The position numbers and the translations under genes were made by a program. From Klebsiella pneumoniae (lineage in GTDB: Bacteria; Myxococcota_A; UBA796; GCA-2862545), in assembly GCA_945882675.1 (NCBI GenBank), contig CAMCWU010000005.1, positions 1 to 35,370 on the forward strand: a stretch of 35,370 nt of DNA, written 5' to 3'. Each line of letters starts with the position of its first letter. The first letter of the stretch is position 1. Below are positions 7,714 through 16,509 of the stretch, piece after piece. Below the pieces are notes generated by a model, which saw only the letters and a list, made by a program, of their open reading frames with translations, did not search any database and was not told where the DNA came from.

Positions 7714-7739
7714 GCTTCGGGCGCACATCCCTGGGTGGG

Positions 7740-7790
7740 GGGTTCGAACCCGCCGTGGGGTGGCCGGGCGCCGGTCCGCGCGCCCGCGAC
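7740..7790. repeat. Intergenic GC-rich repeat, copy 2 (inverted), with a perfect palindrome
   Basis: The core 7762-7786 is the reverse complement of copy 1. It is preceded by the perfect palindrome GGGTTCGAACCC (7740-7751). Copy 3 has related sequence at the matching place. The element lies in the 95-base gap between two convergent genes and could also act as a transcript end. There is no T-run, so a classic terminator is not shown. Confidence 0.6.
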
Positions 7791-7808
7791 ACGCCACGTC
7801 CAATCCGC

Positions 7809-9909
7809 TCACGCACGCGTGCGCCGCCGCCGGCGCAGCGCCAGCAGGCCCACCCCCGCGAGGCCCGGCGGTGCCCCGCCGACCACCCCGCAGCCCTTCG
7901 ACTCCTCCGCGGCGGGCGGCTCGACCTCGTCCGTGTCCTCGACGGGTGGCGTGCCCGTGTCCTCGACGACCGGGGGCTCGCCCGGGCCGCCTTCCGCGAG
8001 ATCGGAGTCACCGTCGGCGTCGCTGTCGCTGTCGTTGGGGTCGGTCTCGTCGGCGGCAGTTCCCACGAGATCGCCGTCGAACCGGCCGTCCCCGTCGAGA
8101 TCCTCCACGCCGTCGCTCAGGCCGTCGAGATCGCTGTCTGCCGCCACGGGATCGGTGGTGCTCGCCGGGTCGCCGTCGCCGACGAAGCCAGCGGCGGTGC
8201 CAACGTAGGGAATCCCGGTGACATCGCTGGTTCCAGCGGGGATCCCGACTGCGGCACCGGACTCCAAGCCGTCGGAGAGGCCATCTCCGTCGGTGTCGGG
8301 ATTGGTGGGGTTGGTGGTCGTCTCTGCGCCATCGGCGAGACCGTCGTCGTCGGTGTCGTCGTCGGTGTCGGCGTCGAGCGGGTCGGTGAGGTTCTCGGCG
8401 CCGTCGAGCAGCCCGTCATCGTCGCTGTCCGGGTCGAAGACGTCGGTTCCACCTGCCGTCTCGGCGTTGTCGGTGAGACCGTCGCCGTCGGTGTCCATGC
8501 CCATCGGATCGAGCGCGTCGACGATGAGGTCGCCGTCGGTGTCGGGGCCCGCCGGGCCGCCTTCGGCGAGGTCGTCGGCGCCGTCGCCGTCGGTGTCGGG
8601 ATCCGCCGGATCGGTCTCGTCGTTCGCCGTTCCCGCGAGGTTGCCGTCGAAGCGGCCGTCCTGGTCGAGATCCTCGTCGCCGTCGTCGATCCCATCGCCG
8701 TCGGTGTCGGCGAGCGCCACGTCGGTGGTCGACGCAGGATCGCCGTCTAGCGAGGGAGATCCCTGGGTACCCACGTAGGGAATGCCGGAGAGGGAGACGC
8801 CGGGCGCGATCCCCGCGGTCGCGCCGGACTCGAGGCCGTCGTCGAGGCCGTCCGCATCGGTGTCGACGAGCACCGGATCCCCGCCCAACGCGCCTTCTGC
8901 GCCGTCGGCGATCGCGTCGTCGTCGGTGTCGGCGTCGAGCGGATCGGTGGCGAGCTCGGCGCCGTCGACAAGGCCATCGTTGTCGGTATCGGGGTCGAAT
9001 ACATCGGTGCCCCCCAGGACTTCGTCGTTGTCCGTCAGCCCGTCGCCGTCGGTGTCTTCATTGTCCGGATCGAGCGCGTCGATCGCGCCGTCGCCGTCGA
9101 AGTCCGGGCCGCCGGCGCCACCTTCGGCGCCATCATCCGCGCCGTCGCCATCGGTGTCGGCGTCGGCGGGATCGGTCTCGTCGTTGGCCGTGCCCGCCTG
9201 GTCACCCGCAAAGGCGCCATCGAGGTCGAGATCCTCGGCGCCGTCGCTCTCGCCGTCGCCGTCGCTGTCGAGCTGGAGCGGGTCGGTGGTCGTGGACGGG
9301 TCGGCGTCGGGCGAGAAGCCAGCGAGATCCGTACCCAGATACGGGACACCGTCGCCGTCGGAGAAGCCGTTCGGGATGGGCGCCGTGACGCCGGATTCGA
9401 GGCCATCCGCGAGGCCGTCGCTATCGGAGTCGGGATCGAGGGGATCCAGGAAGACGGCGTCTTCTGCGCCGTCGGACAGTCCATCGTCGTCGCTGTCCGC
9501 GTCGAGGGGGTCGGTGAAGACGACGCGGTCTTCGGCGAAGTCGTCGAGGCCGTCGTCGTCGCTGTCCGGGTCCGCAGGATCGGTGCCGAGGACGAGCTCT
9601 TCTTCGTCGAGCAAGCCGTCGCCGTCGAAATCGGGGAAGAAGGGGCCCGAAACGATGACTTCGCCGGTGTTCCCTGGGTTGTTCACCACGGCTGGACCCG
9701 AGCCGTAGGTGCTGCCGTCGATCGCGGCGCCGTTCGTCTGGACCCCGCTCACCCCATTGCTCGCGTCGGTCGTGCAGGTGAGACCGGTGGCGTCGACCGC
9801 GATATATCCGCCGCCGCCGCCGCCGCCGCCGCCGTGGGTGACGGAGTTCACGTCGCCACCGTCGCCGCCCATCGCCTCGAGACTCCCGCACGTGACGGTC
9901 GCGCGGAAG
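7809..9909 (-). CDS. Thrombospondin type-3 repeat protein with MYXO-CTERM-like tail, 5'-truncated
   Basis: About 700 residues are readable. No credible start or signal peptide is visible: upstream of about 9909 the same frame is only antisense to the efflux adaptor. The N-terminal part is glycine-rich, with nine Gly in a row from a (CCG)9 tract. Then come many calcium-loop repeats of the D-x-D-x-D-G-L-x-D type. They are arranged in a larger unit of 567 bases (189 residues): the D-G-L-E-S-G block recurs at about 9391, 8824 and 8257. The C-terminus has K-G-C-G, a hydrophobic helix and R-R-R-R-R, as in MYXO-CTERM sorting tails. Such proteins are secreted, calcium-stiffened surface or adhesion proteins. 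Here the head is missing, so expression is doubtful. Confidence 0.75.
8000..9440 (-). repeat. Tandem 567-bp macro-repeat in the calcium-binding protein
   Basis: Two full units and one partial unit. Anchor blocks: D-G-L-E-S-G at 9391, 8824 and 8257 (exactly 567 apart), and P-Y-x-G-T at 9342, 8778 and 8208 (564 and 570 apart, showing small indels). Within a unit, each D-x-D-G loop is itself a shorter repeat. The preserved spacing suggests recent duplication or ongoing recombination. Confidence 0.75.
9808..9834. repeat. (CCG)9 trinucleotide tract
   Basis: Nine consecutive CCG triplets, encoding nine glycines in the minus-strand protein. It is a slippage-prone site, close to the junction where two truncated genes meet. 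Confidence 0.8.
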
Positions 9910-10566
9910 CGCCTCCAGGCCGCGCGGGGGCGCCGCAGCGCGTGGACCGGCGGAGGGGCAGGCGGGGCCGAGCTGCGGTCGGCGATCGCCGGGCGCGTGG
10001 CGTTCGTCCACGCTGATCCCGGGAGCGTGGTGGAGCTGGGCGCGCCGGTGGTGGAGATCGTGGACGCCGGCACCCTGTGGCTCGAAGCCCGCGTCTACGA
10101 GATCGACGTCCCGCGGATCCGGGGGACGTCGGGCGCGATGTTCGACGTCGCCGGCCGCGACGCGCCCGTCGTCGTGGACGCCGCGCACGGCGGCTCGTTC
10201 CTGGCGGTCGGTCCCGCCGTCGATCCGGTCGACCGCACGGTCCCGGTCGTGTTCGCGCTGCCGAACCCGGGCGACCTGTTGCCGGGCACCTACGCCGACG
10301 TCCGCGTGTTCACCGCCGCCGTGGTGGACACCGTCGCAGTGCCGGCCCAGGCCGTGGTGGACGACGGCGGCTTCCCCGTCGTGTTCGTGATGGACGGCGG
10401 CGAGTCGTTCTTCAAGCGCCCCGTGACGGTAGGGGTCCGCGACGGCGACCGGATCGGCATCACGGACGGCGTCGCGGCCGGAGAGCGCGTGGTGAGCCGC
10501 GGCGCGTACGAGGTCCTGCTCTCCACGTCCGCGGGCGGCATCCCCGCCCACGGCCACCAGCACTGA
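9910..10566 (+). CDS. RND efflux periplasmic adaptor (CusB/CzcB-like), N-terminus missing
   Basis: About 218 residues of a membrane-fusion protein normally 350-450 long. It opens in the second half of the lipoyl/barrel-sandwich domain ([10 protein letters not shown] then [11 protein letters not shown]). The beta-barrel (L-W-L-E-A-R-V-Y-E) and membrane-proximal domain ([10 protein letters not shown]) follow, and it ends H-G-H-Q-H. The signal peptide, first barrel half and hairpin are absent. Upstream the frame runs into the antisense of the glycine-rich repeat protein, so the 5' part has been lost. The gene ends 10 bases before the pump gene, the usual adaptor-pump-outer factor order. Unless the junction is an assembly artefact, this adaptor cannot be exported or work normally. 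Confidence 0.75.
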   Translation, partial: RLQAARGRRSAWTGGGAGGAELRSAIAGRVAFVHADPGSVVELGAPVVEIVDAGTLWLEARVYEIDVPRIRGTSGAMFDVAGRDAPVVVDAAHGGSFLAVGPAVDPVDRTVPVVFALPNPGDLLPGTYADVRVFTAAVVDTVAVPAQAVVDDGGFPVVFVMDGGESFFKRPVTVGVRDGDRIGITDGVAAGERVVSRGAYEVLLSTSAGGIPAHGHQH

Positions 10567-10576
10567 GGGCGCCGCC

Positions 10577-13500
10577 ATGCTCAACGCCTTGATCGCGTGG
10601 TCCGTCCAGAGCCGGATGCTGGTGGTCGCCGCTTCCATCCTGCTGATCGTCGCGGGCGTCGTCGTCGGCCGCGGGATCCCGGTGGACGTGTTCCCCGACC
10701 TCACCGCCCCCACCGTGACGGTGGTGACGGAGGCCCACGGCCTCGCGCCGGAGGAGGTGGAGACGCTGGTGACCTGGCCCGTGGAGTCGGCGGTCAACGG
10801 CGCATCCGGCGTCCGGCGCGTGCGATCGGCGTCGGCGGTCGGGATCTCCATCGTGTGGGTCGAGTTCGCGTGGGGCACGGACCTGCCGTCGGCCCGCCAG
10901 ATCGTCAACGAGAAGCTCCAGATCGCGGCCCCCCAGCTCCCGGCCGACATCCCGCCGCCGCAGATGGCGCCGACCTCCTCGGTCATGGGCGAGATCCTGT
11001 TCCTCTCGCTCGGGTGGGAGGGCGACGACCCGGTCCGCGCGATGGAGGCGCGTACGACGGCCGATCAGGTGCTCCGGAAGCGGCTCCTCGGCGTGCCGGG
11101 CGTGTCGCAGGTGGTGCCGATCGGCGGCAGCGTGAAGCAGGTGCAGGTGATCCTGCGGCCAGAGGCGCTCGCCGGGCTCGACGTGACCTTCGAGCAGGTC
11201 GCCGACGCCATCCGCACGGGCAACGGCAACGCATCCGGGGGCTTCGTCGCCGCGAACGAGCAGGAGTACCTGGTCCGGGTCGTCGGGCGTGCGGCAGACG
11301 CCGACGCGCTCGGCGACGCCGTGGTCACCGTGCGGGAAGGCCGGCCGATCCTGGTCCGGCAGCTCGGCGAGGTCACCGTCGGCGCGAAGGTCAAGCGCGG
11401 CGAGGGCTCGGCGAACGGGCACCCGGCCGTCGTGATGGCCGTCCTCAAGCAGCCGGACGCGAACACGCTCGACGTCACCGCCCGGATCGACGCGCTCCTC
11501 GACGAGATCGAGCCCGGCCTCCCCGCCGATCTGAAGCTCGACCGGCGCGTGTTCCGGCAGGCCGACTTCATCTCCACGGCCGTCCGAAACGTCGGGATCT
11601 CGCTCCGCGACGGCGCGATCCTGGTGACCCTCATCCTGCTGCTCTTCCTCGGGAACCTGCGGGCGTCGTTCATCTCGCTCGCGGCGATCCCGGTCTCGCT
11701 CGTGGCGGCGGTGCTCGCGCTCGCCGGCCTCGGGCTGACGCTCGACACGATGACGCTCGGCGGCCTGACCATCGCGATCGGCTCGGTCGTGGACGACGCG
11801 ATCATCGACGTGGAGAACGTGCTGCGCCGCCTGCGTGAGAACCAAACGAAGCCCGCGGACGAGCGCCGGAATCCCTATACGGTGATCTACGACGCCTCGG
11901 TCGAGATCCGGGGCTCCATCGTCTTCGCGACGCTCATCATCGTTCTCGTGTTCCTCCCCCTGTTCTTCCTCGACGGCATCGAGGGGCGGATGCTCGCGCC
12001 GCTCGGTACGAGCTACGTCGTGGCGCTGCTCGCGTCGCTGGCGGTCGCGGTGACGCTCACCCCGGCGTTGTGCGCGTACCTCCTGCCGGGTTCCAAGGCG
12101 CTCGAGGGCGAGGAGAGCCGCGTCACCCGGTGGAGCCAGCGCGCGTACGCCCCGGTCCTCGATCGCGCCCTGCGCCACCCGACGCTGGTGATGGGCGTCG
12201 CGATCGTCGCGTTCCTGGCGTCGATGGCGGTGGTCCCGTTCCTCGGGAGGACGTTCCTGCCGGAGTTCAACGAGGGCGCGCTGACCATCAACGTCGTGAC
12301 GAAGCCCGGCACCTCGCTCGCGGCGTCCGATCGGCTGGGTCGCCGCGTCGAAGCCGCCCTCCTCGCCTTCCCCGAGGTCGTCTCGACCAGCCGCCGGACG
12401 GGCCGCGCCGAGCTGGACGAGCACGCGCAGGACGTGAACGCCGCCGAGATCGACGTCATGCTCGACATCTCCCGCGGCGAGCGCGGCCGTGAGGGGTTCC
12501 TGGACGCGCTCCGGGCCGACCTCGGCACCATCGGCGGCGCGAACATCACGGTCGGCCAGCCGCTCTCGCACCGGATCGACCACCTGCTCTCGGGCACGCG
12601 CTCGGCCATCGCCGTCAAGCTGTTCGGGGACGACCTCGATCAGCTCCGCGTGGCCGCGACCCGGATCGAGGCCGTGGCGAAGACGGTCCCGGGCGCCGTG
12701 GACGTGTCGATCGAGCAGCAGGTGGACATCCCCGAGATCGAAGTTCGGGCGGACCGCAGGGCGCTCGTCCGGTATGGCCTCGGCGCCGGGGAGCTCGGCG
12801 AGTCGGTGGAGCGCGCGCTGGTCGGCCAGACGGTCGGCGCCATCCTCGAGGGCCAGCGGCCGGTGGACGTCGTGGTCCGGCTGGCGGACGGGGTGGAGGG
12901 CGACCTGGACGGCCTGCGGTCCATCCCGCTCGACACGCCGGTCGGGGTGCGGGTGCCGCTGGGGGCGGTGGCCGAGATCCTGCGGGGAAGCAGCCCGAAC
13001 ACCATCGTCCGCGAGGGCGGGAGCCGGAAGATGGTGGTCCAGGCCAATGTGGCGGGGCGCGACCTCGCGTCGGTGGTGGACGACCTCAGGGCGCGCGTGG
13101 ACGCCGAGGTGGACCTGCCGCCCGGCGTGTTCGTGGTGTACGGCGGGCAGTTCGAGTCGGCGTCCGACGCCGCGCGGACCATCGCGGGGCTGTCGGCGGT
13201 CGTGATCGTGGGCGTGTTCCTCCTGCTGGTGGCCGCCTTCGGTAGCGCGCGAAACGCCTTGTTGATGCTCGTGAACCTCCCACTCTCGCTCATCGGCGGG
13301 GTCCTCGCGCTGGCGCTGACGTCGGGCTCGTTGAGCACGCCCGCGCTCGTCGGCTTCGTGACGCTCTTCGGGATCGCGACCCGGAACGGGATCCTGATGG
13401 TCACGCACTACGAGCACCTGGTCCGCAACGACGGGCTCGACCTCGCGGAGGCCGTGCGGCGCGGGTCGGTCGAGCGGCTGGTCCCCGTGCTGATGACGGC

Positions 13501-13672
13501 GCTCGCGGCCGGCCTCGCGCTCATCCCGCTCGTGCTCGCCGCGGACGAGCCGGGCAACGAGATCCAGGCGCCGATGGGGTTCGTGATGCTCGGCGGCCTG
13601 CTGACGAGCACCGTGCTCAACATGTTCGTGGTGCCGGTCCTGTTCCGGCGGTTCGGCGAGGTGACGCGATGA
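10577..13672 (+). CDS. RND metal-efflux pump, CusA/CzcA-like (HME family)
   Basis: 1031 residues, the usual length. It is the inner-membrane proton/substrate antiporter of a tripartite efflux system. The N-terminal helix is followed by the family signature D-V-F-P-D-L-T-A-P-T-V. TM4 carries G-S-V-V-D-D-A-I-I-D-V-E-N, with the relay Asp and Glu; the position of the first CzcA Asp is Thr here. The second half has G-Q-F-E-S-A and the paired helices ending N-M-F-V-V-P-V-L-F. The place of one of CusA's methionine ligands (R-I-D-M-L-S) reads R-I-D-H-L-L-S, and the block matching L-M-Y-M-P reads L-T-I-N-V, so silver/copper specificity is not supported; a divalent metal is more likely. It overlaps the outer-membrane factor gene by ATGA. 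Confidence 0.9.
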   Translation: MLNALIAWSVQSRMLVVAASILLIVAGVVVGRGIPVDVFPDLTAPTVTVVTEAHGLAPEEVETLVTWPVESAVNGASGVRRVRSASAVGISIVWVEFAWGTDLPSARQIVNEKLQIAAPQLPADIPPPQMAPTSSVMGEILFLSLGWEGDDPVRAMEARTTADQVLRKRLLGVPGVSQVVPIGGSVKQVQVILRPEALAGLDVTFEQVADAIRTGNGNASGGFVAANEQEYLVRVVGRAADADALGDAVVTVREGRPILVRQLGEVTVGAKVKRGEGSANGHPAVVMAVLKQPDANTLDVTARIDALLDEIEPGLPADLKLDRRVFRQADFISTAVRNVGISLRDGAILVTLILLLFLGNLRASFISLAAIPVSLVAAVLALAGLGLTLDTMTLGGLTIAIGSVVDDAIIDVENVLRRLRENQTKPADERRNPYTVIYDASVEIRGSIVFATLIIVLVFLPLFFLDGIEGRMLAPLGTSYVVALLASLAVAVTLTPALCAYLLPGSKALEGEESRVTRWSQRAYAPVLDRALRHPTLVMGVAIVAFLASMAVVPFLGRTFLPEFNEGALTINVVTKPGTSLAASDRLGRRVEAALLAFPEVVSTSRRTGRAELDEHAQDVNAAEIDVMLDISRGERGREGFLDALRADLGTIGGANITVGQPLSHRIDHLLSGTRSAIAVKLFGDDLDQLRVAATRIEAVAKTVPGAVDVSIEQQVDIPEIEVRADRRALVRYGLGAGELGESVERALVGQTVGAILEGQRPVDVVVRLADGVEGDLDGLRSIPLDTPVGVRVPLGAVAEILRGSSPNTIVREGGSRKMVVQANVAGRDLASVVDDLRARVDAEVDLPPGVFVVYGGQFESASDAARTIAGLSAVVIVGVFLLLVAAFGSARNALLMLVNLPLSLIGGVLALALTSGSLSTPALVGFVTLFGIATRNGILMVTHYEHLVRNDGLDLAEAVRRGSVERLVPVLMTALAAGLALIPLVLAADEPGNEIQAPMGFVMLGGLLTSTVLNMFVVPVLFRRFGEVTR

Positions 13673-14823
13673 TCCTGCTCTTCGTGTCGCTGGCGCTCGC
13701 CGCCCCGCTCACCGCCGACGAGGTGGTGACCGCCGCCCTCGCCCGCGATCCCGCCCTCGCCGCGGCCGACGCCGCGGTCCACACCGCCGAGGGCGAGCGC
13801 CGCGCCGCGACCGGCCTGCGCGAGAACCCCACGGTCGAGGTTCGCCTGGGATATGGCGTCCCCCAGCACGAGGTCTCCGTGAGCCAGCCCCTCTCGGTGT
13901 CGGGCGAGGGGATCGCAGCCGCAAAGGCCGCGAAGGCCGCGCTGACGGCAGCCGAGGCCACGCGGGACCGGCGCCGGCTCGAAGTCGCCGCGGAAGCCCG
14001 CCGGCTCGCCATCGACGCCGTGCGGGCCGACGCCGCCCTGGTGCGCGCCCGGGAGGTCCTGGCGCTCACGGCCGCGCTGCGCACGGCGGCGGAGCAGCGG
14101 CTGGCGGTCGGCGAGTCCCCCGAGCTGGACGTGCGCCTCGCCCGCCTGGAAGAGGCCGCGGCGGCCGCGGATCAGCTTGCCGCGACCCGGGAGGCCCTCG
14201 CTGCCCGGGAGGCGCTGGCGGCCCGCACGGGGCTCGCGGCGGGCTCCGAGCTGCCGGCCGACCCGCTCGCGCTCGTCCCGGCCCCGGCATCCCCCGGCGA
14301 GCGATCCGACCTTCTCGCGGCCACCGCCCGGCGGGACGGGGCGCAGGCCGCGCTGAGCCGCGAGCGATCCGCGGCGCTCCCGCCGATCGACGTCGGCGCG
14401 TGGGCGCAGGTCCAGGACCAGGGCTGGAGCGTCGGCCCGACGGTCGCGGTGACCCTCCCCGTCTGGTCGGCGAACCGCGCCGGCACCGCGCGCGCCGCGG
14501 GCGAGCGGGACGTCGCCGCGTCCGAGCTCGCCGCGTTGGAAGCCCGGATCGGGGTGGAGCAGGCCGGCGCCGCGGACCGCCGGAGCGCCATCGACGGCGT
14601 CGCCGCGACGGCCGAGCCCTCGACGGAGGCGCGGGCGGCGCTCGCGGGCGTCGAAGCCGCCGTCCTGGCCGGCGAGATCGGTCCCGCCGAGGGCGCGCTC
14701 CTGCGGGCACGGGTCCTCGAGACGTGGGGCCGGGGCGCGGCCGCCCGCGCGGAAGCGGCGATCCTCACGGTCGATCTCGCGCTCGCGGAGTCCTGGCCCA
14801 CGCTGCTGCCGACCGCCCCGTGA
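13669..14823 (+). CDS. Outer-membrane efflux factor (TolC/CusC-like)
   Basis: 384 residues from ATG 13669, overlapping the pump stop by four bases. The signal peptide is M-I-L-L-F-V-S-L-A-L-A-A-P. It has the outer-membrane efflux protein architecture: long Ala/Arg/Glu-rich helices (about 65-180 and 265-380) and beta segments such as V-E-V-R-L-G-Y-G-V and V-G-P-T-V-A-V-T-L-P-V-W. It is on the short side for the family (420-480). It should form the outer channel for the 10577 pump. Its TGA stop overlaps the GTG start of the next gene, so all four genes are probably co-transcribed. Confidence 0.85.
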   Translation: MILLFVSLALAAPLTADEVVTAALARDPALAAADAAVHTAEGERRAATGLRENPTVEVRLGYGVPQHEVSVSQPLSVSGEGIAAAKAAKAALTAAEATRDRRRLEVAAEARRLAIDAVRADAALVRAREVLALTAALRTAAEQRLAVGESPELDVRLARLEEAAAAADQLAATREALAAREALAARTGLAAGSELPADPLALVPAPASPGERSDLLAATARRDGAQAALSRERSAALPPIDVGAWAQVQDQGWSVGPTVAVTLPVWSANRAGTARAAGERDVAASELAALEARIGVEQAGAADRRSAIDGVAATAEPSTEARAALAGVEAAVLAGEIGPAEGALLRARVLETWGRGAAARAEAAILTVDLALAESWPTLLPTAP

Positions 14824-15857
14824 AGCCGATCGCCCGCGGGGTCCTCCTCGCGGTCGCGGCGGCTGGCCTGTTCGGCGCGGCGACCCCGCTGATCCAGCGG
14901 TTCGGCGCGGGCGCGGGCCCGTCGGCGACCGCCGCCCTCCTCTACGCGGGCGCGGCGGGGTTTGCCGCCGTGTCGCGCGGCGCGTCGGAGGAGATCCCGC
15001 TCACGCGGCGGTGGGGGCCCCGGGTGGTCGCCGTCGGGCTCACCGGGGCGTTCCTGGCGCCCGTCGCGCTCGCGGCCGGCCTCTCCCGGACCGACGGCAC
15101 CACGGCGTCGCTCCTGCTGAACCTCGAGGCCGTGTTCACGGTGGGCCTCGGCGCGCTGTTCTGGCGGGAGCCGGTCGGCCGGCGGGTCCTCGCGGCGGTC
15201 GCCGTGATCGCGGGCGGCGGGGCGCTCGTGGCGCTGGACCACGCGGGGACCGGGGCTTCGACGTGGATCGGGCCGGTCCTCGTCGCGCTCGCGACGCTGG
15301 CGTGGGCGGCGGACAACACGCTCTCGCGGCCGCTCTCGGACCTCGACCCGGCGGACGTCGTGGCGGCGAAGGGCGCGGTCGGGACGGTGGCGTCGCTCGT
15401 GCTGGCGGCGGGAAGTGGCGCTGCCTGGCCGGAGATCGGCCCGGCGCTCGGGATCGTGGCGTGCGGCGCGCTCGGGTTCGGGGGCTCGCTCCGGCTCTAC
15501 CTGCGGGCGCAGCGGGTGCTCGGGGCGGCGCGTACGGGCTCGGTCTTCGCGGTCGCGCCGTTCCTGGGCGCGCTCGTGGCGACGGCGCTCGGAGAGCCGC
15601 TCGGCGGCTGGCTCACGGTCACGGGCGGCCTGCTGATGGGCGCCGGCGTGTGGCTGCACCTCGGCGAGGACCACGCGCACGCGCACGACCACGCGGCGCT
15701 CGAGCACGAGCACCTGCACCGCCACGACGACGGCCACCACGACGATCACGTCCACGACCCGCCCGTGATGGGCGAGCATGCGCACCCGCACGTCCACGAC
15801 CCGCGCAGCCACGTCCACGCGCACGGGGAGGACCTGCACCACCGTCACCATCCGTGA
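14820..15857 (+). CDS. DMT/EamA-family exporter with histidine-rich C-terminal tail
   Basis: 345 residues from GTG 14820, which overlaps the upstream TGA as GTGA. About ten hydrophobic helices fill residues 1-280, with two EamA-type halves (first half to S-L-L-L-N-L-E-A-V-F-T-V-G-L-G-A, second from G-P-V-L-V-A-L-A-T-L-A-W). The last 67 residues hold 24 histidines mixed with Asp/Glu (E-D-H-A-H-A-H-D-H, H-H-R-H-H-P). Similar His-rich tails are known in a DMT subgroup linked to divalent metals. Its place at the end of a metal-RND operon supports export of Zn, Co, Ni or similar, with the tail as metal buffer or sensor. The metal is inferred. Confidence 0.82.
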   Translation: MKPIARGVLLAVAAAGLFGAATPLIQRFGAGAGPSATAALLYAGAAGFAAVSRGASEEIPLTRRWGPRVVAVGLTGAFLAPVALAAGLSRTDGTTASLLLNLEAVFTVGLGALFWREPVGRRVLAAVAVIAGGGALVALDHAGTGASTWIGPVLVALATLAWAADNTLSRPLSDLDPADVVAAKGAVGTVASLVLAAGSGAAWPEIGPALGIVACGALGFGGSLRLYLRAQRVLGAARTGSVFAVAPFLGALVATALGEPLGGWLTVTGGLLMGAGVWLHLGEDHAHAHDHAALEHEHLHRHDDGHHDDHVHDPPVMGEHAHPHVHDPRSHVHAHGEDLHHRHHP

Positions 15858-15868
15858 CGGCTATTTGG

Positions 15869-15916
15869 TGTGGGCCTCGTTGACACGAAACCACATTCGT
15901 GGTTACGTGGCCCACA
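15869..15916. promoter_or_regulatory. Nested palindromes in front of the TetR-glycosyltransferase operon
   Basis: Outer arms TGTGGGCC (15869-15876) and GGCCCACA (15909-15916) are exact inverted copies. Inside them ACGAAACCAC (15885-15894) and GTGGTTACGT (15899-15908) match at nine of ten positions around a four-base centre. TTGACA at 15880-15885 is a perfect -35. A weak TTACGT at 15903-15908 is 17 bases on, which would place the transcript start at or next to the ATG (15916). No Shine-Dalgarno is visible. This suggests an autoregulated, possibly leaderless, TetR gene. Confidence 0.6.
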
Positions 15917-16509
15917 TGAAAACGAGACCGTATACCCAGACCCGCCGCGCAGAGGCCGCCGCCGCCACCGCCACCCGGCTGATCGACGCCGTGGCCGAAC
16001 TCTTCCTCGAGTCGGGGGATATGCCCACGCTCGACGCCGTGGCCCAGCGCGCCGGCGTGACGGTCCAGACGATCCTGCGGCGCTTCGGCTCGAAGGAGGG
16101 CCTGCTCGCGGCGGCGTTCGAGGCCTATCGCCAGCGGATAGCGGACCGGCGGGACCAGGCGCCGGTGGGCGACGTCGACGGCGCGGTGCAGAACCTGGGG
16201 GAGCACTACAGCGAGAGCGCGGACGTGGCGCTGCGGCTGCTGGCGATCGAAGGCGCCAGCCCCACCGCGGCGGAGGCGACCCGGCAGGCGCGCGCCGTGC
16301 ATCGGGCCTGGGTGGAGCGGGTCTTCGCGCCGTTCCTGGCGCCGCTGGACGGCGCCGAGCGGGAGCGGCGGGTGGTCCAGGCCGTGGTGCTGACGGATGT
16401 GTACGTGTGGAAGCTCCTGCACCGGGATCTGGCGCTCTCCCGCGCGGAGACGGAGGCCACCATCGCCGACCTGGTCCGCCGCGCGCTCACGCCGCAGGGG
16501 GTGCTCTGA
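15916..16509 (+). CDS. TetR-family transcriptional regulator
   Basis: 197 residues from ATG 15916. The HTH region reads A-T-R-L-I-D-A-V-A-E-L-F then T-L-D-A-V-A-Q-R-A-G-V-T-V-Q-T and R-R-F-G-S-K-E-G-L. The C-terminal domain is helical with no recognised ligand signature. Its TGA stop overlaps the next ATG (TGATG), so it is translationally coupled to the glycosyltransferase. Two palindromes lie over its promoter, pointing to autoregulation and joint control of the downstream pair. Confidence 0.9.
   Translation: MKTRPYTQTRRAEAAAATATRLIDAVAELFLESGDMPTLDAVAQRAGVTVQTILRRFGSKEGLLAAAFEAYRQRIADRRDQAPVGDVDGAVQNLGEHYSESADVALRLLAIEGASPTAAEATRQARAVHRAWVERVFAPFLAPLDGAERERRVVQAVVLTDVYVWKLLHRDLALSRAETEATIADLVRRALTPQGVL

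Noticed and set aside
7738-7775. GGTTCGAACC resembling a tRNA T-arm
   Set aside because: The flanking bases do not pair as a T-stem over five positions, there is no D-arm or anticodon arm upstream and no CCA end. The block belongs to the intergenic repeat.
8000-9440. Regular repeats mistaken for a CRISPR array
   Set aside because: The periodicity is in frame, codes for D-x-D-x-D-G loops, and has no conserved repeat-plus-unique-spacer pattern.
10460-13417. Minus-strand open frame of 985 codons opposite the RND pump
   Set aside because: Its Arg/Asp/His/Val-rich text is the usual antisense shadow of a GC-rich gene. The plus frame has clear RND motifs.
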